A stretch of 5,537 bases of DNA, from the NCBI GenBank assembly GCA_016202795.1, contig JACQNY010000023.1, forward strand, positions 1 to 5,537, read 5' to 3'. The stretch comes from Candidatus Aenigmatarchaeota archaeon (GTDB lineage Archaea > Aenigmatarchaeota > Aenigmatarchaeia > JACPZZ01). The notes under the pieces were generated by a model. The model made no database searches. It saw nothing but the letters and a program-made list of their open reading frames with translations, and had not been told where the DNA came from. Shown one piece after another: positions 1 to 5,537 of the stretch. Position 1 is the stretch's first letter, and the number at the start of each line of letters is the position of its first letter. A program made the position numbers and the translations under genes.

Positions 1-1188
1 ATTGTCGGGACGGGCGAGGATGCGCACACGACAAGTAAAATACTTCTCGACCTGGTCAGGCCGCACGTGATGCTCATATGCGGCAAACGCGGTACGGGAA
101 AATCGTATAGCGCGGGCGTCATCGCCGAAGGAATTTCCGCCTTGCCAGATGAGCTTAGAAAAAACCTTGCCGTGATAATCATAGACCCGATGGGAATTTA
201 CTGGTCAATGAAAAACCCGAACGATAAAGATTCCGAGCTGCTGAGAAAATGGGATTTGAAGCCGAAAAGCGTTGACGTGAACCTGTTCATACCGCGCGGC
301 AAGGCCGTGGAATATGAGTCTGCGGGCATACTTTGGGACAACACGATTTCGCTGCCTGCGGGAGAATTTACTGCCGAGGACTGGACGATAACTTTTAACA
401 TAGAAGCTTTCAGCGATGTCGGCGTCCTTCTGGGACGTGTGATAAAAAGCTTGAAAGAGCGGAGCGTTGAATACGACATCAGGCAAGTCATAGCGGAGAT
501 AGATTCTGATAAAAGGGCTGACCAAAAACACAAGGACACGCTAAAAGGGCTGTTTGAAAACGTGGACTCGTGGGGCATTTTCGGCAAGGAGAAAATTTCG
601 GTTGATGAGATGTTTAAGCCAGGCTCAATATCCGTTATCGACATTTCACATTATGAAGGCTGGGCCACAAAAAACCTTTTCGTGAGCCTGATCTCGAAGA
701 AAATATATCAAGCCCGTTTGATCGCCCGCAAGGAAGAAGAGGCGAAATCCATGCTCGGCGAGGATAAATCCGAATTACCAATGGTCTGGTTAATGATGGA
801 CGAGGCGCACCAGTTTCTTCCCAATGACGCCAAAACGACTTCGTCAGACGCCTTACTGACACTTGTTAAACTCGGCCGCGAACCCGGAATATCAACTGTT
901 TTCATAACACAGCAGCCTTACAAGCTTCATCCAGACGCGCTGTCGCAGACCGATGTTGTGTTATCGCATCGATTAACGTCGGAACAGGACGTGAAAGCGC
1001 TGGAAACGGTTATGCAGACTTACCTGCTAAACAACATACAAAAAAGCTTGGACGAATTGCCAAAATGGAAAGGCACAGCGATAATACTTGACGACAATTC
1101 CGAGAAGCTGTACAGCTTAGTTGTGCGCCCGCGCACGAGCTGGCATGCAGGCGGCAGTCCGATTGCGATTAAAGAACAAAAAACTTAA
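1..1188 (+). CDS. HerA/DUF87-family P-loop ATPase, 5' partial
   Basis: Probable hexameric DNA (or protein) translocase of the HerA/FtsK superfamily, acting in the cytoplasm. The frame is open from base 1, so the true start lies outside the window; 395 residues are visible. The GTG at 67 is not a credible start: the residues before it (LLDLVRPH) run straight into the family's first strand and Walker A. Numbering from base 1, Walker A is GKRGTGKS (residues 28-35, bases 82-105). Walker B with its acidic pair is WLMMDEAHQF (DEAH at 267-270, bases 799-810). GREPGIS follows, with a conserved Arg (293) that may serve as an arginine finger, then TQQP at about 303-306, a sensor-like motif typical of HerA. 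The C-terminus holds a VRPRTSWHAGG block usual for the DUF87 type. Classical archaeal herA sits beside nurA, mre11 and rad50; none is seen here, so a HerA paralogue is likelier than HerA itself. The family call is firm; substrate and partner are unknown. Confidence 0.88.
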   Translation: MVGTGEDAHTTSKILLDLVRPHVMLICGKRGTGKSYSAGVIAEGISALPDELRKNLAVIIIDPMGIYWSMKNPNDKDSELLRKWDLKPKSVDVNLFIPRGKAVEYESAGILWDNTISLPAGEFTAEDWTITFNIEAFSDVGVLLGRVIKSLKERSVEYDIRQVIAEIDSDKRADQKHKDTLKGLFENVDSWGIFGKEKISVDEMFKPGSISVIDISHYEGWATKNLFVSLISKKIYQARLIARKEEEAKSMLGEDKSELPMVWLMMDEAHQFLPNDAKTTSSDALLTLVKLGREPGISTVFITQQPYKLHPDALSQTDVVLSHRLTSEQDVKALETVMQTYLLNNIQKSLDELPKWKGTAIILDDNSEKLYSLVVRPRTSWHAGGSPIAIKEQKT

Positions 1189-1191
1189 CGC

Positions 1192-1196
1192 TTTTT
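1192..1196 (+). terminator. possible U-run terminator after the HerA-like gene
   Basis: A run of five T begins three bases after the TAA stop. Archaeal RNA polymerase can terminate at short U runs without a hairpin, and a new TATA box follows about 15 bases on. The run is short, so this is a weak call. Confidence 0.3.
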
Positions 1197-1210
1197 ACCG
1201 GCAAACCCAG

Positions 1211-1218
1211 TATAAAAG
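1211..1218 (+). promoter_or_regulatory. TATA box for the Hef operon
   Basis: TATAAAAG lies in the 59-base spacer between the HerA-like gene and the Hef helicase. Its centre is about 33 bases before the GTG start. With the usual archaeal spacing of about 25-27 bases from box to start site, transcription would begin near 1240. That leaves a leader of only about 5-8 bases, and no Shine-Dalgarno sequence is seen before the GTG. The bases just upstream (CCCAG) are a poor BRE match, which lowers confidence. It suggests that Hef and the genes after it form their own transcription unit. Confidence 0.55.
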
Positions 1219-1247
1219 CACATTAATCAAACAATTGAATTTAATCT

Positions 1248-2804
1248 GTGCAGTACGTCGATCATCCGCTGATCAAGCCTAATTCTATAGAATCCCGCAT
1301 ATACCAGGAAAAGATACTCGCCACGGCGATAAGCAAAAACACCCTGGTTGTTTTGCCGACAGGTTTAGGCAAAACAGCTCTGTCAGCAATGGTCGTAGCT
1401 CACACACTGCAAAAACAGCCGGATAAAAGGATTTTATTTTTAGCCCCGACCAGGCCTTTGGTCGCGCAGCACAAGAACTCCTTTGACAAATTCTTCAACA
1501 TCGGCGAAAAAGACATCGAGGCGATAACAGGTTTTATAGACCCGATTGATCGTGAGTTTTTATACAGGAAAAAAATAATTTTCGCAACGCCGCAGGTTGT
1601 CAAGAATGATATTGCAAACGGCGTCATAGATCTGGAAAATTTTTCCCTGTTGATCCTTGACGAAGTCCACCGCGCGCGCGGCGCTTACGCTTATTCGGAA
1701 GTCGCGCAGCAGTTTTTAAAAGCCTCCAAAAACGGGCGAATACTCGCTTTGACAGCATCGCCCGGTTCATCGAAGGAAAAAATAAACCAGATGTGCGCCG
1801 AACTGGGCATAGAAGCTGTCGAAATCCGATTAGAGACGGATGTAGACGTTGCGCCGTATGTCAGGGAAAAGGACGTCGAATGGGTTTTCGTTGATCTTCC
1901 AAAGGATTTCGAAGAGGTCCGCGATATATTAAAAAATTACATAGAAAAAAGGGCGGAAAAATTAGATACGCTTTCGGTTAACATGAGCAAAGGGCGGTTA
2001 ATAGAACTGCAAAGGCAAATGCAAGAAAGAATAAGAAAAGGGGACAAGTCTGCGTTTTTCGCAGTCTCCATGATTGCCGAATTATTGAAAGTCGAGCACG
2101 CGGTTGAAATGATAGAAAGCCAGGGCATCGCAGCTTTGGTAAATTACTTGCGCAAAATGTCAACCGACGCGGAAGAAGGGAAAACACGCGCTGTAAAGCG
2201 GATCATGTCTGACGAGGAAATAAAACTGTGCATGAAGAAAGCCGAAGAACTGTTAAAAAAAGGCGTTGAGCATCCGAAGATGCACGAGTTAACAAAAATA
2301 GTTAAAAAGGTTTTCGATGAAAACAAAGAAGCGAAAATAATAATCTTTTCCAATTACAGAAACACTGTAAGCCGCATTGCCCAGCTGCTAAAAAACGTAG
2401 GCGGGGCGAGACCGATATCGTTCATAGGACAGGCGACAAGAAGCGATTACGACGAAGGGTTAACGCAAACGGAACAAACGAAAAGGCTTGGATTGTTTCG
2501 TGAAGGATATTACAACTGTTTGATCGGAACATCCATATCCGAAGAAGGCTTGGACATACCGGCTGTGGATGTTGCGATTTTTTACGAGCCTATCGCGTCG
2601 GAGATACGTTCGATACAACGCCGAGGACGCGTCGGCCGCAGCGTGAAAGGAAAGATATTTGTCCTGATAGCTAAAAACACACGGGACGAAGCTTATTATT
2701 GGTCATCCCACCACAAGGAAAGAAGGATGAAAAGCATACTCACAAAAATGCAGGGAAAGGAATTAAATTTCGGGAAGGGTCTTAACAAATGGGCCAAAAA
2801 ATAA
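1248..2804 (+). CDS. hef: Hef-type helicase (FANCM-like superfamily 2), helicase part
   Basis: ATP-dependent helicase or translocase acting on forked and branched DNA in replication-fork repair. The 518 residues carry the superfamily 2 motifs in order: I LPTGLGKT (36-43), Ia APTRPLVAQH (66-75), II DEVH (138-141), III TASPG (169-173), IV IIIFSNYR (364-371), V GTSISEEGLDIP (427-438) and VI QRRGRVGR (457-464). The charged helical stretch between the two RecA-like domains (about 205-345) matches the Hef/FANCM insert that grips branched DNA. The opening HPLIKPNSIESRIYQ is the Hef family's N-terminal block and fixes the GTG start; an in-frame TAA lies two codons upstream. Motif II is DEVH instead of the more common DEAH. 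The protein ends in a Lys-rich tail where single-chain Hef continues into its nuclease. The next gene overlaps it by 16 bases and encodes that nuclease. A TATA box at 1211 probably drives the operon. Confidence 0.93.
   Translation: MQYVDHPLIKPNSIESRIYQEKILATAISKNTLVVLPTGLGKTALSAMVVAHTLQKQPDKRILFLAPTRPLVAQHKNSFDKFFNIGEKDIEAITGFIDPIDREFLYRKKIIFATPQVVKNDIANGVIDLENFSLLILDEVHRARGAYAYSEVAQQFLKASKNGRILALTASPGSSKEKINQMCAELGIEAVEIRLETDVDVAPYVREKDVEWVFVDLPKDFEEVRDILKNYIEKRAEKLDTLSVNMSKGRLIELQRQMQERIRKGDKSAFFAVSMIAELLKVEHAVEMIESQGIAALVNYLRKMSTDAEEGKTRAVKRIMSDEEIKLCMKKAEELLKKGVEHPKMHELTKIVKKVFDENKEAKIIIFSNYRNTVSRIAQLLKNVGGARPISFIGQATRSDYDEGLTQTEQTKRLGLFREGYYNCLIGTSISEEGLDIPAVDVAIFYEPIASEIRSIQRRGRVGRSVKGKIFVLIAKNTRDEAYYWSSHHKERRMKSILTKMQGKELNFGKGLNKWAKK
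2789..2804 (+). other. overlap of the two Hef halves at an A6 run; possible slippage site or indel
   Basis: The helicase frame ends AAA AAA TAA (A6 at 2796-2801, stop at 2802-2804). The nuclease frame is the -1 frame and starts at ATG 2789. A -1 ribosomal shift on the two AAA codons, or one extra A in the mRNA or in the true genome, would read AKK straight into IIGAGKIAVVVD. That gives a continuous Hef of about 743 residues. A perfect -1 heptamer would be A AAA AAA; here the first base is C, so simultaneous slippage is imperfect. Sequencing error, transcriptional slippage and genuine splitting with coupled translation all fit. Confidence 0.5.
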
Positions 2805-3478
2805 TTGGCGCGGGAAAAATAGCAGTCGTAGTCGATACGCATGAAACAGGGACCAATATAGACAAACTTATCGAATCTTACGGCGCGCGCGTCGTGATTC
2901 GCAGCATCGAGGTGGGCGATTACATACTTTCCGATCGTGTGGCTGTTGAGCGAAAGACAATTGAAGATTTTCTAAGTTCGATAAAAGACGGGCGGTTATT
3001 CGCCCAGTTAACAGAGTTGAACAGGAACTTCGAATCACCTGTATTGATACTGGAAGGCAACGGGCTGTTTTCACGCAGCAAGATGCATCCTAATGCGATA
3101 CGCGGCGTTATGGCGAGCATAGTGACGGATTACAAAGTGCCGATACTGCCGACAACAGGCGTTGAGGAAACGGCAGCGCAGATGTTCTGGATCGCTAAAC
3201 GCGAACAGGAAGACGAGAAAAAGCCAATAAGCATAAGGGGCAAGAAGAAAACCGTAACGATGAAAGAAAAACAAGAATATCTTCTTGCCGGGCTGCCAAA
3301 GATTTCCAAAATAACGGCCGAGAGGCTGTTAAAACATTTCGGGTCGCCGGCCAATTTTTTCAACGCTTCGGAAAACGATTTAATTGAAATAAAAGGCGTC
3401 GGCAGGTTGACGGCAAAAAAAATAAAATTAGTGTTGGATTCCGAATACGATAATCGGGGCGAAGGTTCGAATGCATAA
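2789..3478 (+). CDS. hef: Hef/XPF-type ERCC4 nuclease with (HhH)2 domain, nuclease part
   Basis: Structure-specific endonuclease of the XPF/MUS81 family, expected to cut branched DNA near fork junctions as a dimer. Of 229 residues, about 11-145 form the ERCC4 nuclease fold. Visible parts are VVVD (Asp16), GDY at 43-45, ERK at 54-56 and Asp60, which gives the family signature GDxnERKx3D, then HPNAIRG at 100-106. Two helix-hairpin-helix motifs follow: LAGLPKISKITAERLLKHFG (about 166-185) and IEIKGVGRLTAKKI (about 199-212), the usual dimerisation and DNA-binding module. The first motif reads V-D-T-H-E where the family usually has V-D-x-R-E, so an Arg is replaced by His. ATG 2789 is the only Met before the conserved core. 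GGGAAGGG, 9 bases upstream, is at best a weak ribosome site, so translation may depend on the helicase. The reading frame is complete, and the next gene overlaps its end. Confidence 0.92.
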   Translation: MGQKIIGAGKIAVVVDTHETGTNIDKLIESYGARVVIRSIEVGDYILSDRVAVERKTIEDFLSSIKDGRLFAQLTELNRNFESPVLILEGNGLFSRSKMHPNAIRGVMASIVTDYKVPILPTTGVEETAAQMFWIAKREQEDEKKPISIRGKKKTVTMKEKQEYLLAGLPKISKITAERLLKHFGSPANFFNASENDLIEIKGVGRLTAKKIKLVLDSEYDNRGEGSNA

Positions 3479-4019
3479 ACTTCGGCTGGATGAAAGGCAA
3501 CGCAAACTTTGGGTTGTTGCCGTTTTTTTAGCCAGGGTCGCGGCGCTTTCGTTGCCTCTATATTTCATCCTCTGGATTAACCCGAGTTTTGACTCGCTAC
3601 AGTACGCGGTGCGCGACAACGCTCTGTCGGTCGCAAAGGTGGCAGGCGTCAATGCTGATGTCGACGGGTTCGATTTGAAATTGGATACAGTTGACGGACC
3701 TGTTACGATTAATATAGCCGCGGATTGCACGGGCTGGAAGTCGGCTGTCGCCTACCTAGCGCTTGTGCTTGCTGTACCAAAAATAAGCAATAAAAAACGG
3801 CTTCTTGCGCTGGTTGGAATACCTATTCTCTACGCCGTAAACGTGGTTAGAATAGCTTTCCTTTTGTGGGTCGCTGTTAACATGGGTTTCGGCTATTTCC
3901 GTGTTTTCCACGAATATCTCTGGAAACTGGGCTTGTCGCTGGCTGTCCTGGTTGTCTGGTACGCCTGGTTAACGAAAATGGCTGGAAAAATCAAGACTGA
4001 AAAGTTTATATCATACTGA
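3471..4019 (+). CDS. archaeosortase/exosortase-family membrane transpeptidase
   Basis: Polytopic membrane enzyme of the family that cleaves C-terminal sorting signals (PGF-CTERM or PEP-CTERM type) from secreted proteins and passes the new end to a lipid or other anchor. In 182 residues the proposed catalytic triad is complete: Cys86 in AADCTGWKS, Arg127 in YAVNVVRIAF and His147 in RVFHEYLWK. Hydrophobic segments lie at about 13-36, 90-103, 109-137 and 152-168. The polar stretch 40-85 is probably outside the membrane and leads to the Cys. Many archaeosortases such as ArtA are longer, so this is close to the minimal core. The subfamily cannot be named. ATG 3471 overlaps the nuclease stop by 8 bases, and GAAGGT at 3461-3466 is a weak ribosome site, so coupled translation is likely. 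No substrate with a C-terminal sorting signal is seen in the window. Confidence 0.88.
   Translation: MHKLRLDERQRKLWVVAVFLARVAALSLPLYFILWINPSFDSLQYAVRDNALSVAKVAGVNADVDGFDLKLDTVDGPVTINIAADCTGWKSAVAYLALVLAVPKISNKKRLLALVGIPILYAVNVVRIAFLLWVAVNMGFGYFRVFHEYLWKLGLSLAVLVVWYAWLTKMAGKIKTEKFISY
4005..4012 (+). promoter_or_regulatory. TATA box for the coiled-coil gene, inside the archaeosortase end
   Basis: TTTATATC is close to the archaeal TATA consensus and follows a purine-rich BRE-like GAAAAG (3999-4004). Its centre is about 27 bases before ATG 4036, so the start site would fall on or next to the start codon and the transcript would be leaderless. No Shine-Dalgarno sequence lies before the ATG, which agrees. 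The box overlaps the last codons of the archaeosortase (Phe-Ile-Ser). Confidence 0.65.
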
Positions 4020-4035
4020 AAAGAAATTCTATTTA

Positions 4036-5454
4036 ATGCCAGAGATGATGTTGAATTCTGCCGAAGACCCCAGAGTTAGGGTTATAGAGGAAAAACTTTC
4101 TGAAATAGAAGACTACCAACTGCTTAACAAACTAGACGTCATAGCAATCAAAGAGCAATTAGAACACATTGAAAAGCTGTCTGCCGCGCTAACACCAGAA
4201 ACGCAGCAGAGGCTGTCCTGGGTTGAACAAATCACGAAAAGCGACAAGTTCCAGTCCATAGAAAAACTCATTGATGAGGTTCATAATATCGAATCCTCCC
4301 TTGAACAGTCTAAAAAAGGATTGAGCGCGGAGCAGATAGAAAGCCTGAAAAATGAAATTTCGAACAAAGTCGCGCAGGACGTCTCTTCGCTTCGGCAAAG
4401 GCTTGAAAATGCTCCGATGGGCAAGATTGCGGTTCCGGTGAATGCGCAGTTCGACGCCAGCGCGCTGGAATCGGAGATACAGGAACTCAGGACTAAAATA
4501 GCAAAAATTGAAAACATGAAAACCGCCGGCCCACACGTCGAGTTAACGGACAATTTCAAACAAGAGATAATGGGCGAATTCGACGCTAAATTACAGGCAA
4601 GCGCGAACAAGATCTACAGCGAGATGCGCTCTTCGGTTCAGACAGCAAGCAAGGCTGCGCAGGGAGATGCGGACAAGTCTGTTATAAGCGATTTGAAAAA
4701 TGAGATAGAAAGCGTCAAGTCGGACATAAGGAGCGACCTTGACGCGAAATTCGCTGATTTGGAATCAAGGATAAAACCGGCGGAAGGTCTGGGCCTTAAA
4801 GAAGAATTAAAGGCCGAGGTCGAAAGGATCAGCGATTCAACCATGCGCGACCTGAACGAGAAGATGAATCAGTTACAGCGGGCCATGTCTTCTACGGGGA
4901 TGGAAGAGACGAAGCGCGAGATATACGAAGACTTCCACAAATTCAAGATTTCAATAATCGACCAGATTTCCAACAGCGCGGAAGAGGTTGAAAACAAGGT
5001 TATGCCGCAAATCGCTTCATGGCGCTCCGAGGCTGACAAGGCGCTCCAGAAGAACAAAGACGCTTATGCGGAGCTTGTGAAATTCAAGATATCAACTATG
5101 GACGAAATGAACAAGAAGACAAAGGAGATAAAAGAATCGGTTATGCTGCAAGTTCCGGCGGAAATTCACTCGATGCGCACGGATGTGGACAACAAAATGC
5201 AGAAATTCGAATCGCAGATATCCGAGATAAAAATGCTTAAATCCGATGTCGAGGACTTCCGTAAGAAATTAGAACGGTCGAAAGTCGGAGAGCTGGATAA
5301 ATTAACCGGTGAGGTTGAGCGCGTTAAAGCCAGATCAGAATGGTTAGAGGATGAATTATTGAAAAAGGATATCACAGCGATTAACGAGCGGATGAACGAG
5401 CTGGAAACGGAATTGCAAAGAACAAAGGCGATGGTGCCGATTGTTTTAGAATAA
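4036..5454 (+). CDS. large soluble coiled-coil protein, function unknown
   Basis: I do not recognise a family. The 472 residues are rich in Glu, Lys, Ser, Asp and Leu with heptad-like spacing, have no Cys, and show neither signal peptide nor membrane segment, so it should be a cytoplasmic elongated protein. Helical stretches are broken by likely hinges at about 51-56 (ALTPET), 126-142 (Pro, Gly and hydrophobic residues), 162-168 (KTAGPH), 247-253 (KPAEGLG) and 284-291 (MSSTGMEE). Residues 296-338 and 343-390 are a degenerate tandem repeat sharing KFKIS and VMxQ. The acidic N-terminal block (about 12-47, with EDYQLLNKLDVIAIKEQ) looks like a separate conserved helix pair. Start ATG 4036 fits a leaderless promoter; Met4 and Met5 are alternatives. 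It resembles SMC-arm or archaellum-accessory (FlaC/D) coiled coils only in composition. It may be an independent unit despite lying 16 bases after the archaeosortase. Confidence 0.85.
   Translation: MPEMMLNSAEDPRVRVIEEKLSEIEDYQLLNKLDVIAIKEQLEHIEKLSAALTPETQQRLSWVEQITKSDKFQSIEKLIDEVHNIESSLEQSKKGLSAEQIESLKNEISNKVAQDVSSLRQRLENAPMGKIAVPVNAQFDASALESEIQELRTKIAKIENMKTAGPHVELTDNFKQEIMGEFDAKLQASANKIYSEMRSSVQTASKAAQGDADKSVISDLKNEIESVKSDIRSDLDAKFADLESRIKPAEGLGLKEELKAEVERISDSTMRDLNEKMNQLQRAMSSTGMEETKREIYEDFHKFKISIIDQISNSAEEVENKVMPQIASWRSEADKALQKNKDAYAELVKFKISTMDEMNKKTKEIKESVMLQVPAEIHSMRTDVDNKMQKFESQISEIKMLKSDVEDFRKKLERSKVGELDKLTGEVERVKARSEWLEDELLKKDITAINERMNELETELQRTKAMVPIVLE
4921..5205 (+). repeat. degenerate tandem repeat within the coiled-coil protein
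   Basis: Two units (4921-5049 and 5062-5205, residues 296-338 and 343-390) align with a 47-residue offset. Both contain KFKIS, then Asp three residues on, VM-x-Q at matched spacing (24 residues from the Lys of KFKIS to the Gln), then S-x-R-x3-D and a closing QK. The second unit has four extra residues after the Gln. At DNA level AAATTCAAGAT recurs at 4939 and 5080, a 141-base offset. This looks like an old internal duplication. Confidence 0.6.
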
Positions 5455-5459
5455 ATTGG

Positions 5460-5465
5460 TTTTTT
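5460..5465 (+). terminator. U-run terminator after the coiled-coil gene
   Basis: Six T begin five bases after the TAA stop. No hairpin is seen before them, as is usual for archaeal terminators. The run overlaps the stop codon of the gene arriving from the other strand, so the two genes converge within about 10 bases. Confidence 0.5.
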
Positions 5466-5537
5466 ATCCCGCCAGTATTTTAAGAATCAAAAATATCGCG
5501 TCGCCGTAAACCAGCGTGAACAAAAACGCAATCAGGA
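5464..5537 (-). CDS. C-terminal tail of a convergent gene, probable membrane protein, partial
   Basis: On the minus strand a frame runs from the window edge to a TAA (complement of 5464-5466), giving 23 residues: LIAFLFTLVYGDAIFL followed by ILKILAG. The peptide is strongly hydrophobic and looks like a final membrane helix with a short polar break (YGD). Its stop lies 9 bases from the stop of the coiled-coil gene, a tidy convergent arrangement. The opposite strand offers no frame here. The fragment is too short to name a family, and it could be an open frame by chance. Confidence 0.5.
   Translation of the reverse strand, partial: LIAFLFTLVYGDAIFLILKILAG

Noticed and set aside
67..72. GTG-ATG at 67-72 as the start of the HerA-like protein
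   Set aside because: The frame is open to base 1 and the upstream residues (LLDLVRPH) fit the family just before Walker A, so the protein begins outside the window.
198..644. Minus-strand open frame of 148 codons opposite the HerA-like gene, and an overlapping one at 205-531
   Set aside because: Low-complexity, Ser/Phe-rich translations antisense to a gene with clear motifs. Chance frames.
1189..1247. Small RNA or riboswitch in the spacer before hef
   Set aside because: Only 59 bases, with no convincing hairpin. It is explained by a T run and a TATA box.
2751..2774. PCNA-interacting (PIP) box at the helicase C-terminus, around MQGKELNFG
   Set aside because: The Gln is followed by Glu where the motif needs a hydrophobic residue, and the paired aromatics are absent.
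4189..4610. Minus-strand open frames (115 and 109 codons) opposite the coiled-coil gene
   Set aside because: Antisense of a Glu/Lys/Ser-rich coding strand readily gives long Phe/Leu/Ser-rich frames. No start context or family match.
5434..5454. C-terminal sorting signal on the coiled-coil protein as an archaeosortase substrate
   Set aside because: It ends in a short MVPIVLE without a membrane helix or basic tail, and has no signal peptide.
1..5537. A defence island or CRISPR-linked system
   Set aside because: No direct-repeat array, cas gene, toxin pair or mobile element. Hef and HerA-like proteins are ordinary archaeal repair or housekeeping families.

Overview
The window looks archaeal. 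The reasons are a Hef-type (XPF/FANCM-like) helicase and nuclease pair, an archaeosortase/exosortase-family membrane protease, archaeal TATA boxes placed so that at least one transcript would be leaderless or nearly so, and U-run terminators without hairpins. Base composition is moderate, by eye somewhat under 50% G+C. Hef points to Euryarchaeota or an associated (for example DPANN) lineage, but nothing here fixes the phylum.

Layout: (1) 1-1188, plus strand, 5' truncated: a HerA/DUF87-type P-loop ATPase whose frame stays open to the left edge. (2) 1189-1247: a short spacer with a T run and a TATA box. (3) 1248-2804 and 2789-3478: the helicase part and the ERCC4-nuclease plus (HhH)2 part of Hef. 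They are split into two reading frames that overlap by 16 bases at an A6 run, and one extra A would fuse them into a single Hef of about 743 residues. (4) 3471-4019: a compact archaeosortase-family membrane protein whose start overlaps the nuclease stop by 8 bases. (5) 4036-5454: a 472-residue soluble coiled-coil protein with its own TATA box, which lies inside the end of the archaeosortase gene. (6) 5464-5537, minus strand: the hydrophobic C-terminal tail of a convergent gene.

Together: the Hef halves should act at stalled or branched replication forks, unwinding and cleaving fork DNA. The HerA-like ATPase is another ring-type DNA or protein translocase, but the usual NurA/Mre11/Rad50 partners are not seen, and the TATA box after it suggests a separate transcription unit. 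The archaeosortase appears to be co-transcribed with Hef because of the tight overlap. No substrate with a C-terminal sorting signal is visible, so a functional link between surface-protein processing and fork repair is not shown. The coiled-coil protein has no recognised function.

The most notable points are the split Hef at a homopolymer, the Arg-to-His change in the nuclease's usual V-D-x-R-E motif, the repair-to-archaeosortase coupling and the internally duplicated coiled-coil protein. No RNA gene, CRISPR array or insertion sequence was found, and there is no gene-free stretch longer than 60 bases.
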